Below are positions 8,458-17,339 of a stretch of DNA of 64,000 nucleotides, piece by piece. The notes beneath the pieces were generated by a model, which did not search any database, was not told the origin of the DNA, and worked only from the letters and a program-made list of their open reading frames with translations. Origin of the DNA: JAGNHS01 sp964609695 (GTDB lineage Bacteria; Bdellovibrionota; UBA2428). The stretch spans positions 5,909 to 69,908 of the forward strand of contig CAZSSP010000009.1 in NCBI GenBank assembly GCA_964609695.1, in the 5' to 3' direction. The translations under genes were made by a program, and so were the position numbers. Position 1 is the first letter of the stretch, and the number at the start of each line of letters is the position of its first letter.

Positions 8458-10181
8458 AGAATAAAACATTTAAGATCGCAATTTACGTCCGCGTTAGTAC
8501 CGAGGAACAAGCAGGTAATCCCGAAGGTTCAATAAAAAACCAAGAGCTACGACTTCGAGACTTTATAAAACTAAAAAACATGGTCGCACCTTTTGGTGAA
8601 GTGGCGCAGGTTTTCTCTGATCCGGGGAAATCAGCTAAGGATATGAATCGTCCGAGCTTCCAGAGGCTTATGCAAGCCATTGAGAAAAGAGAGGTGAATC
8701 TCATTCTTGTAACAGAATTATCAAGACTCACGAGATCTATTAAAGACTTCTCACTGCTTCAGGAATTTCTAAAAAAGCATGAGTGTGAGTTTTTAAGTCT
8801 TCGAGAGAATTTTGATACTTCATCTGCCACAGGAGGAATGGTCCTCAACATTATGGCTACCATTGCCGAGTTTGAAAGACGTCAAACAGCAGAAAGGATC
8901 TCGAATTCTTTTCATCAAAGGGCAAGGCGGGGGCTATATAATGGAGGTTCCGTCCCATTGGGTTACAAGATTGATCCAGATAAGCCAGGACATCTTGCGA
9001 TTGTCCCTGAGGAAGCAGAGATTATAAAAATAATCTTTAAAAAGTTCTTAGAACTAGAAACCATGATGCACACAACAAGGTGGCTTAACGACACGGGGCT
9101 TACGCTTCCTAGGCGAGTCATCGGAGGTGGTGGGCCAAGAGCGAAAATCTTTCGCATCGATATGGTTCATCACATTTTAAACAACAAAACGTACATAGGC
9201 ACTCGGGTCTTTAAAACTAAAGACGGAGTGGAAGAATCAAAAGCTGCGTGGGAACCCATCATTGATGACAGAACCTTTCGTCGGACTGTTGAACTTCTAA
9301 AAAAGAATCGCTTTAAGAAGAGGACTCACAAGAATCTTCGCTATCCGTTCACGCTATCAGGGCTACTTGGTTGCAAGATTTGCGGTGGAAAACTTTGCGG
9401 GAAATCAGCGCATGGGAGAAATGGCAAGATTCCCTACTATGAACACAGCCACGCAAATAAGGTGAACTACTGCCTCAATGGAAAGGGCATCGTTTGCGAA
9501 TTGCACCGGATACAAGCAGCTAAAATAGAGCCTCTTGTCTGGCAGGATGTGAAAGCATTTCTAACTAATCAAAGGTTCACTGAAGATCTGATTACTTCTG
9601 CTAGAAAACTTAACTCAGCAAACACGCAGGTAAGCGAGGTCGAAGTGGTAGAGAAGAAGATGAAAAGTCTTGATAACCAGATCGAGGTTTTGGCTGAAAG
9701 GATTGCTACTTTACCGAAGAATATTGATCCTAAAGTGATCTACGAGCAGTTATCGAAATTTCAAACTTCTAAGGCTTCGCTTGAGCTGCAATATGATGAG
9801 GCTAGAGCAAATGCTGCACCTACTGACGATCCAATTGATTACGCTGATTTAAACCGCTTTACGGAAGGACTGCGGGGGCTGCTCGAAGAAGCTGAAACTA
9901 AACCTGAGATCCAAGCTGCCATTATCAAAAAAATCATTCACAAGATTGAAATCACGCCGCAAGGTTTTGATACGCACTACTTTATCGGACACAACAAATA
10001 CAAAAGGGCCTCTGGGGTTAATCCCCCAGAGGCCCTTCTTTTTTTATTTCCACCAGTCGATGGTTCGACTTTATTGACAAATGGTGGACTCGATCGGGAT
10101 CGAACCGACGACCCCCACAATGCCATTGTGGTGCTCTCCCAGCTGAGCTACGAGCCCTTAAACGGACTCAACAATTACTAG
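8454..10181 (+). CDS. Large serine recombinase with abnormal C-terminus
   Basis: Large serine recombinases integrate and excise mobile DNA by a phosphoserine strand exchange. The N-terminal resolvase domain has YVRVSTEEQ with the catalytic Ser15, TELSRLTRS at 87-95 and IAEFERRQTAERI at 137-149. A recombinase domain follows (about 165-290), then a zinc ribbon with CKIC at 307-310, C315 and later C340 and C348, and a coiled coil near 390-450. The last 58 residues (518-575) are not protein-like: they are read from the terminator hairpin and then from the complement of tRNA-Ala. The original end therefore seems lost, or transcripts stop before any stop codon. It is the last gene of the module, and its start overlaps the small gene before it. 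Confidence 0.9.
   Translation: MKNKTFKIAIYVRVSTEEQAGNPEGSIKNQELRLRDFIKLKNMVAPFGEVAQVFSDPGKSAKDMNRPSFQRLMQAIEKREVNLILVTELSRLTRSIKDFSLLQEFLKKHECEFLSLRENFDTSSATGGMVLNIMATIAEFERRQTAERISNSFHQRARRGLYNGGSVPLGYKIDPDKPGHLAIVPEEAEIIKIIFKKFLELETMMHTTRWLNDTGLTLPRRVIGGGGPRAKIFRIDMVHHILNNKTYIGTRVFKTKDGVEESKAAWEPIIDDRTFRRTVELLKKNRFKKRTHKNLRYPFTLSGLLGCKICGGKLCGKSAHGRNGKIPYYEHSHANKVNYCLNGKGIVCELHRIQAAKIEPLVWQDVKAFLTNQRFTEDLITSARKLNSANTQVSEVEVVEKKMKSLDNQIEVLAERIATLPKNIDPKVIYEQLSKFQTSKASLELQYDEARANAAPTDDPIDYADLNRFTEGLRGLLEEAETKPEIQAAIIKKIIHKIEITPQGFDTHYFIGHNKYKRASGVNPPEALLFLFPPVDGSTLLTNGGLDRDRTDDPHNAIVVLSQLSYEPLNGLNNY
10004..10045. terminator. Bidirectional rho-independent terminator
   Basis: A 14-base-pair stem (AAGGGCCTCTGGGG at 10004-10017 with its complement at 10024-10037) has a 6-base loop. 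On the plus strand seven T follow at 10039-10045; on the minus strand a shorter TTTT follows. It lies between the convergent recombinase and tRNA-Ala genes and can end both transcripts. It sits inside the recombinase reading frame, before any stop codon. Confidence 0.9.
10082..10157 (-). tRNA. tRNA-Ala (anticodon GGC)
   Basis: The 76 bases fold into a full cloverleaf: acceptor GGGCTCG with CGAGTCC, D stem GCTC/GAGC, anticodon stem CCACA/TGTGG with loop ATGGCAT (anticodon GGC), T stem GTCGG/CCGAT with loop TTCGATC, and an encoded CCA end. The third acceptor pair is G-U, the alanine identity pair. A promoter lies just upstream, and the terminator at 10004-10045 is downstream. Its complement is read as part of the recombinase frame. 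Confidence 0.97.
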
Positions 10182-10203
10182 TTAGAGATTGCAGTGAAGT
10201 CAA
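10175..10203 (-). promoter_or_regulatory. tRNA-Ala promoter
   Basis: Read leftward, TTGACT (10203-10198) and TAGTAA (10180-10175) are separated by 17 bases. The expected start point falls about ten bases before the tRNA. It is a good sigma-70-type match at the right place. Confidence 0.65.
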
Positions 10204-10385
10204 AACTGCGACTAAAGTTTAGACACTTGCTCGCCAAAACTTGGAATTTTTAGCTGAAAAGCTCAAAAAGACCAAAAGTCGGCTAAAGCTATAAGTTATT
10301 GATATTAATAGAATAAATGCAAGTAACCGGGTGCTGTTATTGTGGCACCTGCCTTGCAACCTTGTTAATTGAGGAAGTTGAATTT

Positions 10386-10604
10386 ATGTCTGCTAACCGC
10401 GATCCGAATGCTGTTGTTCAATTCTACTTTGGAAATGCTGCTCGAGACCTTAGCCATCTCCTCCCCCCCGACGAGGCTACAGATCTTGAGCAGCTCCACC
10501 TCAAACTCGACGAACTCGAAGTGATCGCAAACGAAATCGAAAACGCTCACGAGCACATCTCTTTTCTCTTCAGAGATATTTCCTATTTTATTAAAGGCAA
10601 ATAA
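10386..10604 (+). CDS. Small helical protein of unknown function
   Basis: This 72-residue protein is not recognised. The middle is a run of acidic, Leu-rich helix (TDLEQLHLKLDELEVIANEIENAHEHI), which may form a coiled coil. ATG 10386 is chosen because GAGGAAG lies eight bases upstream; an earlier in-frame start at 10317 lacks such a site. It ends two bases from the convergent tsaE stop. The 180 bases upstream, after the tRNA promoter, hold AT-rich promoter-like sequence near 10295-10316. Confidence 0.65.
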   Translation: MSANRDPNAVVQFYFGNAARDLSHLLPPDEATDLEQLHLKLDELEVIANEIENAHEHISFLFRDISYFIKGK

Positions 10605-10606
10605 TT

Positions 10607-11050
10607 CTAAAAATTTTCCCAAACTTTTTGAACAATTCGATTTTCGCCACTGAGTTTTATTTTAATTCTACAAATTCTTTTAAAAGAAATTAGGGATTTC
10701 ACTTCGGGATACTCTTCAAGATATTTTTCAAAATTCTCTGGCCATTCCACTAAATATAAAAAGGCTTGATCGGAATAATGTTCCAAAGAAAGTTTGGCCA
10801 CGTCATCGAAATGATCCATTCTATAACAATCAATATGCAAAATTTTTCCTTGAGGCAGAGTGTATTCCAACATTTTTAAAAAAGTTGGACTTTTAACCGC
10901 ACCCGGTTCCACACCCAAATGTTCTAGAAATTCTTGACTAAAAGTTGTTTTCCCAGCGCCCAATGGGCCTTCCAGAAAAATCAAATAAGGCATTTTTTCT
11001 TTTTTAAGATCATCGGCTAATTCTGAAACTAATCCGCTAAAATATTTCAT
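10607..11050 (-). CDS. tsaE: tRNA threonylcarbamoyladenosine synthesis ATPase TsaE
   Basis: TsaE is the ATPase partner of TsaB/TsaD, which makes the t6A37 modification of ANN-reading tRNAs. The 147-residue length is normal. The P-loop GPLGAGKTTF (residues about 28-37), VKSPTFLKMLEYT and the HIDCYRMD motif are all present. It lies eight bases after nnr, a pairing seen in many bacteria where YjeE and YjeF neighbour each other. The last gene of the glmM-nnr-tsaE run, it meets a convergent small gene two bases on, with no clear terminator between. Confidence 0.93.
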   Translation of the reverse strand: MKYFSGLVSELADDLKKEKMPYLIFLEGPLGAGKTTFSQEFLEHLGVEPGAVKSPTFLKMLEYTLPQGKILHIDCYRMDHFDDVAKLSLEHYSDQAFLYLVEWPENFEKYLEEYPEVKSLISFKRICRIKIKLSGENRIVQKVWENF

Positions 11051-11058
11051 GTCTCAGG

Positions 11059-12642
11059 TTAATTTTGCCATAACTTTTCACGAGCTTCACACATGGCTTT
11101 TAAAATATCCCGGGCCAATGAACTTTGAGTGAGCTTTTTTAAAGCAATTTTCTGCGAACACAATCCCATCATAAGTATCGACAAAGCCTTTTGTGATTGA
11201 ACTTCCATTTGCCTATTTAAGCCGCCCAAAAAACCGGCCAAGACATCGCCCGACCCCGCACTAGCCAATTTAGAATCCGCTAAATTAAAAATCCACTGAC
11301 GCGAGTCTTCGTTTAAATCAGAAACTATTGGATAGGCCCCCTTAAGCAATAGGGCGCCCTTATACTTCTTAGACACAAGTAAACTCTTAAGTTTTTCAAA
11401 AACTTCAAAACGAGTTTCGGGATACTTTTCTCCAAGGGCCTCTAAAATTCTATGCGCCTCACCTGGATGAGGCGTAAAAATAAGGTCGGCTTCACAATGA
11501 GAAATTTCTTTTAAAAATGGAATCAATCCACCGGCATCCACCACAAGAAGTCCCTTATATCGAGACAACGCCTTCCAAAAATTTGGATTCCAATTCAAAG
11601 TCACATTTGGATTAAGGCCACAACCAAAAACTATAGAACTATAATCATCAAAAAAATTTTCATAATTTTGAATTTCCGAAAAACTTTTCAAAGTCCATTC
11701 TTGAAGTTCAGAGATTGAATACTTGTCTTTATCTTCCTGAAGCACAGTCGCATATCCCGCCCCCGAACGCATTGCTGCTTCAGCAGCCAGCCTCAAAGCC
11801 CCACCATGGTGAAGTTCTCCCCCCACCAAGAGCACTCTGCCTCTAGAATTTTTATGTTGATCAGAAGATGCTTGGTAAAGCTTTACAGAATGCTCTTTAG
11901 TTAAAAGCTCCAAAGCATCACGGACGCTTGGAATATATGAGTATTTTTGACGAGTGAGAAGCTCGGAAACATCCTTACCCAAGGAAAACACTTTAAGTCT
12001 TCCACTGGCCGCCACTCCATCGTCGTGTAGTTGCGAAAATTTAACGGAAGCCACTGAAAAAGTTTCGTGGGCTCTTAAAAATTTAAATTCATGAATACGT
12101 TTAGCGTTCTCAAGTAATCCAGAGGGCACATCAACAGCAATCACATAAGAGCGTGCAAAATGAGCTTCTTTAATAAAATTCAGTAACTTTATAGTTGAAG
12201 TTTCGGGAGCTCGATCTTTTGCACCCACACCTAAGAGCGCATCAACAATAACAACTTTCTTTCCTGAATTTTTATATTTCTTTATCTCTTTAAAATCATT
12301 TTTTGAAAAATCTAAATAAATAAGCTCATTCTTTTTTTTTGATGCTTTTAATAATTCAAATTCTTTTTCATTGAGTGAAGAGGGATTCTCTCTATCTAAA
12401 CAAAAAATAAATTTAGTTTTTGTAGTGCTATAACGAGCAACAGATAACCCATCGCCACCGTTATTTCCGCGCCCAATTAAAAAATAAACAGCATCGGGTT
12501 TTAACTGAGCGCATACTTTATCGAGACGGGAGGCCATGCTTTGGCCCAAATTTTCCATCATCTCGAACTCGGAGACATTTTGAGCTTTATAATTTTTTTC
12601 GGCTTGAGATTGTAGTTCTGCGTTTAAGATTGGCAAAATCAT
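11059..12642 (-). CDS. nnr: Bifunctional NAD(P)H-hydrate epimerase/dehydratase
   Basis: This enzyme repairs damaged, hydrated NAD(P)H: the N-terminal half epimerises the R and S forms, and the C-terminal half removes water using ADP. At 527 residues it has both domains. The YjeF-N domain (about 1-215) carries GRGNNGGDGLSVARY. The ribokinase-like domain (about 235-527) carries VDAGGL, FTPHPGEA and the ASAGSGDVLAGFLGGL nucleotide loop. Its start overlaps the glmM stop in ATGA (12639-12642), and tsaE follows after eight bases, so all three are one operon. Confidence 0.95.
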   Translation of the reverse strand: MILPILNAELQSQAEKNYKAQNVSEFEMMENLGQSMASRLDKVCAQLKPDAVYFLIGRGNNGGDGLSVARYSTTKTKFIFCLDRENPSSLNEKEFELLKASKKKNELIYLDFSKNDFKEIKKYKNSGKKVVIVDALLGVGAKDRAPETSTIKLLNFIKEAHFARSYVIAVDVPSGLLENAKRIHEFKFLRAHETFSVASVKFSQLHDDGVAASGRLKVFSLGKDVSELLTRQKYSYIPSVRDALELLTKEHSVKLYQASSDQHKNSRGRVLLVGGELHHGGALRLAAEAAMRSGAGYATVLQEDKDKYSISELQEWTLKSFSEIQNYENFFDDYSSIVFGCGLNPNVTLNWNPNFWKALSRYKGLLVVDAGGLIPFLKEISHCEADLIFTPHPGEAHRILEALGEKYPETRFEVFEKLKSLLVSKKYKGALLLKGAYPIVSDLNEDSRQWIFNLADSKLASAGSGDVLAGFLGGLNRQMEVQSQKALSILMMGLCSQKIALKKLTQSSLARDILKAMCEAREKLWQN

Positions 12643-14006
12643 ACAGTCAATGCCGTACGAATAACATCCTCGAGCTGATCAGCAAGGCTTTTAATAACCA
12701 CTGGGTCTTCAGCTTCGAGCATGATTCTACAAAGCGGCTCAGTCCCGGAATAACGAATCAACAATCGACCACGATCTTTTAATTTTGATTCCACTTCAGT
12801 GATCAACTTTTGCACTTCGGGAAGCGTGGTGAAATCTTTTTTTTGTTTAACTTTTACGTTACGTAAAATTTGAGGATAAGGCGTCATAATCTTCTTCAAC
12901 TCGGAAAGTTTTTTCTGTTCTCTTCGCATCACAGCCAAAACGCCTAGAGCTGCCATGGTGCCATCACCCGTTGTCGAATAATCGCCGAATATTATATGGC
13001 CCGAGGGTTCTCCTCCGAAATTTGAGCCTGCACTTCGCATATGCTCAACCACAAGACGATCGCCCACAGGGCAACGAAGTACTTTAATACCCAAAGTTTT
13101 CATAACCTGATCTAAGCTGTAATTACTCATTTGAGTAACCACTACAGTATCGTTTTTGAGTGCTTTTCGTTTTTTCAAATCAGCTGCTAAAATTGTTAAA
13201 GCCTGATCGCCGTCAACCACTTCGCCTGTTTCATCTACAAAAACACAACGATCGCCATCTCCATCGAGTGCAATACCAATGTCGGCTCGATATTTAACAA
13301 CAAGTTCTTGAACTTGAGAAGGATAGAGCGCGCCTACTTCGTGATTGATATTAGTACCATCGGGTTTATTCCCAATTTGAATAACTTCAGCACCCAGCTC
13401 TTCAAAAACAATTGGAGAAAATTTATAAGCAGCACCGTGTGCTGTATCTAGAACAATACGAATGTTCCGCAAATCCATGTTGGCTGGAAAACTGGACTTC
13501 ACATGAACCACATAACGGCCCATAGCATCGTCGATTCTTTTAGCTCGCCCCAACTCACCTCCAATGGGGAGGGAGGATTCGGGGCTTTCATTTAAAACCA
13601 TATTTTCAATTTTTTCTTCGATATCGTCATCAAGCTTAAAACCATCGTGACCAAATAGTTTTATGCCGTTGTACTCATATGAATTATGAGAAGCGCTCAC
13701 CATAATTCCAGCATCAGCGCGCATGCTTTGAGTTAAAAATGAAACCCCAGGAGTGGTCATCGGGCCCACGAGTAGAGCAAAAGCACCCTGACTGGTAACC
13801 CCAGCGGCTAGAGCTTGTTCAATCATATAGGAGCTCCTGCGAGTGTCTTTTCCAATCAAGATTACGCTAGATTTATCAACTCGCTGACCCTGTCCTTTGA
13901 AATGCTGGGCCACTGCACGTCCAACTTTTAGGGCTAATTCAGCGGTCATAGGGTAACGATTGGCCACACCGCGAATACCGTCGGTGCCGAAGAGTTTCTT
14001 AGTCAT
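12639..14006 (-). CDS. glmM: Phosphoglucosamine mutase
   Basis: GlmM converts glucosamine-6-phosphate to glucosamine-1-phosphate on the way to UDP-GlcNAc for peptidoglycan and LPS. The 455-residue chain opens with KLFGTDGIRGVAN and has the active serine loop VSASHNSYEYNGIKLF (Ser106), the metal loop DGDGDRCVF, GGEPSGHIIF for the sugar, and RYSGTEPLCR for phosphate binding. In Firmicutes GlmM sits beside CdaA/CdaR and restrains CdaA. Here cdaR-cdaA lies upstream in the same direction, separated by three secreted-protein genes. It starts the glmM-nnr-tsaE operon. Confidence 0.96.
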   Translation of the reverse strand: MTKKLFGTDGIRGVANRYPMTAELALKVGRAVAQHFKGQGQRVDKSSVILIGKDTRRSSYMIEQALAAGVTSQGAFALLVGPMTTPGVSFLTQSMRADAGIMVSASHNSYEYNGIKLFGHDGFKLDDDIEEKIENMVLNESPESSLPIGGELGRAKRIDDAMGRYVVHVKSSFPANMDLRNIRIVLDTAHGAAYKFSPIVFEELGAEVIQIGNKPDGTNINHEVGALYPSQVQELVVKYRADIGIALDGDGDRCVFVDETGEVVDGDQALTILAADLKKRKALKNDTVVVTQMSNYSLDQVMKTLGIKVLRCPVGDRLVVEHMRSAGSNFGGEPSGHIIFGDYSTTGDGTMAALGVLAVMRREQKKLSELKKIMTPYPQILRNVKVKQKKDFTTLPEVQKLITEVESKLKDRGRLLIRYSGTEPLCRIMLEAEDPVVIKSLADQLEDVIRTALTV

Positions 14007-14049
14007 AGCCTATAGTTATATCCACTAGCCTAGCCTTTGACAAAGCATT

Positions 14050-14126
14050 TACTGTGCGACGTTAAGAGTGGTCACATAAAAGGGACAGCCTATGGAGAGC
14101 CCACCCACTCTTTAGGTCGCACAGTA
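14050..14126. repeat. Imperfect inverted repeat between glmM and next gene
   Basis: Arms of 22 bases (14050-14071 and 14105-14126) match at 20 positions around a 33-base loop; the outer part reads TACTGTGCGAC and its complement. No T run follows either side closely. It may act as a processing or attenuation hairpin between the metallopeptidase genes and glmM, or be one copy of a dispersed palindrome. Confidence 0.7.
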
Positions 14127-14131
14127 GAAAT

Positions 14132-14554
14132 TTAAGGTAAAACGCTCATTCTGAGGCCCTGCTCTAGGCGTTTGAGACTCAAATTTAGTTGCCCGCTTCG
14201 AGCAGACTCCAAACATCCACTAACTTGAGTCAGCTTATCGGCTTTCTTCAAAGTATGGGTGTAGGTTCCAGCGGCACATCCTTGATCCGGGACAGGGTCT
14301 TTAGCCAGATTTCGAAGAGTAGCAATAGACTCGCTCACATATGGGTAAACTCGATAACTCAGCTCTGTACCATTAAATAGAACTTTATCGTTTTTAAGCA
14401 CCAATCTATTAAGGGTTGCATACTTTAGTTTGTTTAAGGTTTTTACTTCAATCACTTCTTGAGTCTTTGATTTTTTCTTCTCAGGAGAAGCCTGCAGAGC
14501 TCCCACAATAATAAAATATAAAACTGCGATCCCACGAAGCTTTTTACTACTCAC
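14132..14554 (-). CDS. Secreted protein of unknown function
   Basis: This 140-residue protein is not recognised. It has a signal peptide (KKLRGIAVLYFIIVGALQAS, cleaved near residue 23) and a Lys-rich start to the mature part. Two Cys (in DQGCAAG and SGCLES) could form a disulfide. Its start overlaps the end of the metallopeptidase gene by eight bases, so they are co-translated and may act together in the periplasm or outside the cell. Confidence 0.7.
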   Translation of the reverse strand: MSSKKLRGIAVLYFIIVGALQASPEKKKSKTQEVIEVKTLNKLKYATLNRLVLKNDKVLFNGTELSYRVYPYVSESIATLRNLAKDPVPDQGCAAGTYTHTLKKADKLTQVSGCLESARSGQLNLSLKRLEQGLRMSVLP

Positions 14555-16514
14555 AATTTTTCACTCCCGACTTTTGACCACAACCTAAACTCTTTTGTAT
14601 CTCAGGATTGGCCATAAAAATTCTCGTCACTCTGTCTTCATCTTCAGGATGCACATCATTATGAACACTCATATCCGCTAAGTCCTTTGCAAAATCACTT
14701 TGTTCCGGAGTACAACCGGCTTCTTTTGTTAACTTAAGAACTTGAGCAGAAAACTCACCTTGAAAATTTTCACATCCATTCATCACTGCAAAAGACGCGA
14801 CTGTTTCAAAAGCCAATCGATTTTTTTTCTTGTCATCAGAAGTTTCTTTAATTTTCTGCGACATAACCTGCCCAGACATCCAATCTGAAAAAGCCTCCTG
14901 CATTTGGCTTGTGCCTTTATGATCTTTAGCTGGCACAAAGCCACACGCCCTATGATCAGCCCAATTCTTTTCGAGTGATGCAAACCTTTTTTTCAAATCC
15001 GCCAACGCAGCAGAATTGGGAACAGCACCTTCATTTTCCATGGCTTTAATCTTATCGGCAAATCTTTTTTTAATGGCGTCTACATCTCCCATGCGAGCAT
15101 GCACTGACTCATCACTCTCTAAGCATTTCACAACGCTAGCAAAGGGATTTTGAGTCAAGCCTACGACAGTAGCCACAGGAAGAAGTTTCGGTTCTTTCAA
15201 AGTATATCTGTAATAATCTCGGGCAATCCCGTCTTCAACTGAACACAAATCTGTTTCTCTTTGAGCAGGCAGTTTAGGAGTGAACGGAATATAACCTTCC
15301 ATTGCAGTAGCCCCAAAAAAGCCACCCCCCATAGATCCATCAGTTTTATGTTTTTCACCAACAGCTTCACTTAACGCAAAACTCGCAGTGCAAGGATCAA
15401 TAGCATGACCCAACTCATGGGCAATCACTGTCTGTATAGAAGCTGCAGGCATTTGTAAAAACTCAGGGCACACCGTAAAACTATGATCATAAGGAGCATA
15501 AAAAGCATTTGGCCCAGCTCCACATGGACCAAAACCTGAAAAGCTTGCACCTACCGGAGGCACATTCATTTTTACTTTACGAATTCTTTCAATCATCGAT
15601 TTAATTTCAGCACCATTTGTAGAATTCATACGAGACTCTAAAACTTTAACGATTCGATCTTGAGTTTCTTTAAATAAATTATAAGTTTTATCGAGTGAAT
15701 CTTGAAATTGCTTTTGAAAAGCTAAAACCTTTTCTTTAGTACCCGCGACAGCTACTGTTGTTAAGAGTGACTGTTCATCAAAGGGCCCATCACTGGAATC
15801 TATCTCGGGGAAATTCATATGAGGCTGACTTCCCATAGTTTCTTGATCCATTGTCAATGAAGCGACCCATGCATCAACAGTTTCAGGTTTTAAATGCTGG
15901 CCAGATTTAACTTGAGCCTCTTCAATGTCTTTTCTAATACTTTTTGGATCAGAATAAATTCCATAGCCTGCTTCAATTTCCCTAGGCGGGAGATCCAACA
16001 TAGCCTTAGAAATCTTCACATAAGAAGCCTCTTCTTGATTAACCTCTAATAAGTCATAAAACTTTTTAGTTTTGGCTTTCATCTTTTCAGACGCGGCCTT
16101 TGCTTGTTCTTCAAAACTCATTGCTTCATTTTTTTTAGGATTTTTAGAGTTTTCAATTTTGTCTTTTAGGTTGGCCTTACAATATTGAAGAGTCTTTTTT
16201 AGCATTTTTAATGGATAATTTGGAAGCGATTCTCCATCAGAGTTTTTATAAAAACTTGTTGAATGCGAATTCTCCGCCAATCGACTACAAAGCGAAGAAA
16301 ACTCGCATGAATGGGATTTATCCAAAAACGTACTTATAGATTTTTGAACTGAAGCCTTTGAGTTTAATTCATTAAGCGTAGCTTCCACTGACTTTAAATT
16401 AATTTCATCTTTCGTATGAGCCCTCTGGCGCCTAGGCTCAGCTTTAGTATCTGCGAAATTATTTGCAGCGAGCGCCAAGCTCAAAGTAAAAAATGATAAA
16501 TTCTTAGTCATCAA
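14547..16514 (-). CDS. Secreted HELGH zinc metallopeptidase-like protein
   Basis: This 655-residue protein has an N-terminal signal peptide (LSFFTLSLALAANNFA) and a long helical, charged region. The zinc-binding HELGH lies at 366-370 in IQTVIAHELGHAIDPC. An acidic third ligand is expected downstream but I cannot place it with certainty. Many Cys suggest disulfides and export. It may belong to a predation or envelope-remodelling set, by inference. It lies between cdaR and glmM, four bases after the 16518 gene and overlapping the 14132 gene. The exact peptidase family is unknown. Confidence 0.75.
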   Translation of the reverse strand: MMTKNLSFFTLSLALAANNFADTKAEPRRQRAHTKDEINLKSVEATLNELNSKASVQKSISTFLDKSHSCEFSSLCSRLAENSHSTSFYKNSDGESLPNYPLKMLKKTLQYCKANLKDKIENSKNPKKNEAMSFEEQAKAASEKMKAKTKKFYDLLEVNQEEASYVKISKAMLDLPPREIEAGYGIYSDPKSIRKDIEEAQVKSGQHLKPETVDAWVASLTMDQETMGSQPHMNFPEIDSSDGPFDEQSLLTTVAVAGTKEKVLAFQKQFQDSLDKTYNLFKETQDRIVKVLESRMNSTNGAEIKSMIERIRKVKMNVPPVGASFSGFGPCGAGPNAFYAPYDHSFTVCPEFLQMPAASIQTVIAHELGHAIDPCTASFALSEAVGEKHKTDGSMGGGFFGATAMEGYIPFTPKLPAQRETDLCSVEDGIARDYYRYTLKEPKLLPVATVVGLTQNPFASVVKCLESDESVHARMGDVDAIKKRFADKIKAMENEGAVPNSAALADLKKRFASLEKNWADHRACGFVPAKDHKGTSQMQEAFSDWMSGQVMSQKIKETSDDKKKNRLAFETVASFAVMNGCENFQGEFSAQVLKLTKEAGCTPEQSDFAKDLADMSVHNDVHPEDEDRVTRIFMANPEIQKSLGCGQKSGVKNCE

Positions 16515-16517
16515 AAT

Positions 16518-17339
16518 TTAATAACCTGTATGAACTTCTCCAGCTCTATCTCTAATAGTTTGAGAGGCATCTTTTAAATTTTGTGTTGTGTCTTTAAGGT
16601 TGCGAGTGGCATCGCTTAAATTTTGCTTATTTTCTCTAATCGCATCAGCGCTTTCATCAAGCACTCTATTCACTCTACGAGTTGTACTTACAATGGAGGC
16701 ACGAGTTGTTTCACCCGTTTTTTTAATCTCATTAGTCGTTTTCTTTGTGATGTAATAAATAGCCGCAACTACAGCTACAGTGATCACAATTGCCGCAACA
16801 ACCCCCGAACTAATAGCGTGCGCTTGGGGAATGATTGAATTAAGCATTTCATTAATAAATCTATTTAAACCTGAAACTTTTTCACTGGCATCAATCCCTT
16901 TAGATTCAATCGTAAAGAATGCTTCTAAGTTTTTTATATCAGCATTGGGGTCGCCACTCGGAGTGTAGACGGCTATTTTGTCGTTAAATTCCAATAAAAA
17001 CTTTCCGTTTCCTGAAGAGCTCACTCGAGCTTGATGCGATCCATCTTCAGCCACAACAATAAACGCCAAATCATCAGCCGCCAATCGCACGCCACTTCTT
17101 TGAGCATTAATCATTAATGGCTTCAGCCCGATCCAATCGCTATCTGAAAAAACATTTTCACTTTGAAACAAGGGCGTACCCTTAAGTTCCACATCTACGA
17201 GATTAGAATTAAATTGATCGACCGCAACTTCTACAGTGTTGGCATAAGCTCGGACGATGGGCTTTTGATTAGCCCCGAAACTTAGAGAAGTCATAAACGC
17301 GGTAGACGTCAAAAAAGCGACGCTTCGTTTAAATAACAT
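16518..17339 (-). CDS. Exported protein with membrane segment and coiled-coil tail
   Basis: Not recognised. The product is about 273 residues. A signal peptide (LFKRSVAFLTSTAFMTSLSF) is followed by a beta-rich region. One strong membrane segment (VVAAIVITVAVVAAIYYI, near 178-196) comes next, and then a helical tail rich in Asn, Asp and Thr with repeated NLKDxxQxL/I units (about 235-262). The layout, with an outer domain, an anchor and a coiled-coil tail, suggests a scaffold. I chose ATG 17339 over an in-frame GTG 12 bases upstream because the GTG region itself supplies the GGGGGA ribosome site. It lies four bases upstream of the metallopeptidase gene. Confidence 0.65.
   Translation of the reverse strand: MLFKRSVAFLTSTAFMTSLSFGANQKPIVRAYANTVEVAVDQFNSNLVDVELKGTPLFQSENVFSDSDWIGLKPLMINAQRSGVRLAADDLAFIVVAEDGSHQARVSSSGNGKFLLEFNDKIAVYTPSGDPNADIKNLEAFFTIESKGIDASEKVSGLNRFINEMLNSIIPQAHAISSGVVAAIVITVAVVAAIYYITKKTTNEIKKTGETTRASIVSTTRRVNRVLDESADAIRENKQNLSDATRNLKDTTQNLKDASQTIRDRAGEVHTGY

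Noticed and set aside
4340..10157. Direct-repeat attachment sites flanking the mobile module
   Set aside because: I looked for a second copy of the tRNA-Ala 3' end to the left and saw none. A serine recombinase may need only a very short core, so absence is not decisive.
10040..10181. C-terminal 40 to 58 residues of the recombinase as a real domain
   Set aside because: They come from a terminator and the complement of a tRNA; the LDRDRTDDPHNA-type string is a known artefact of reading tRNA genes in antisense.
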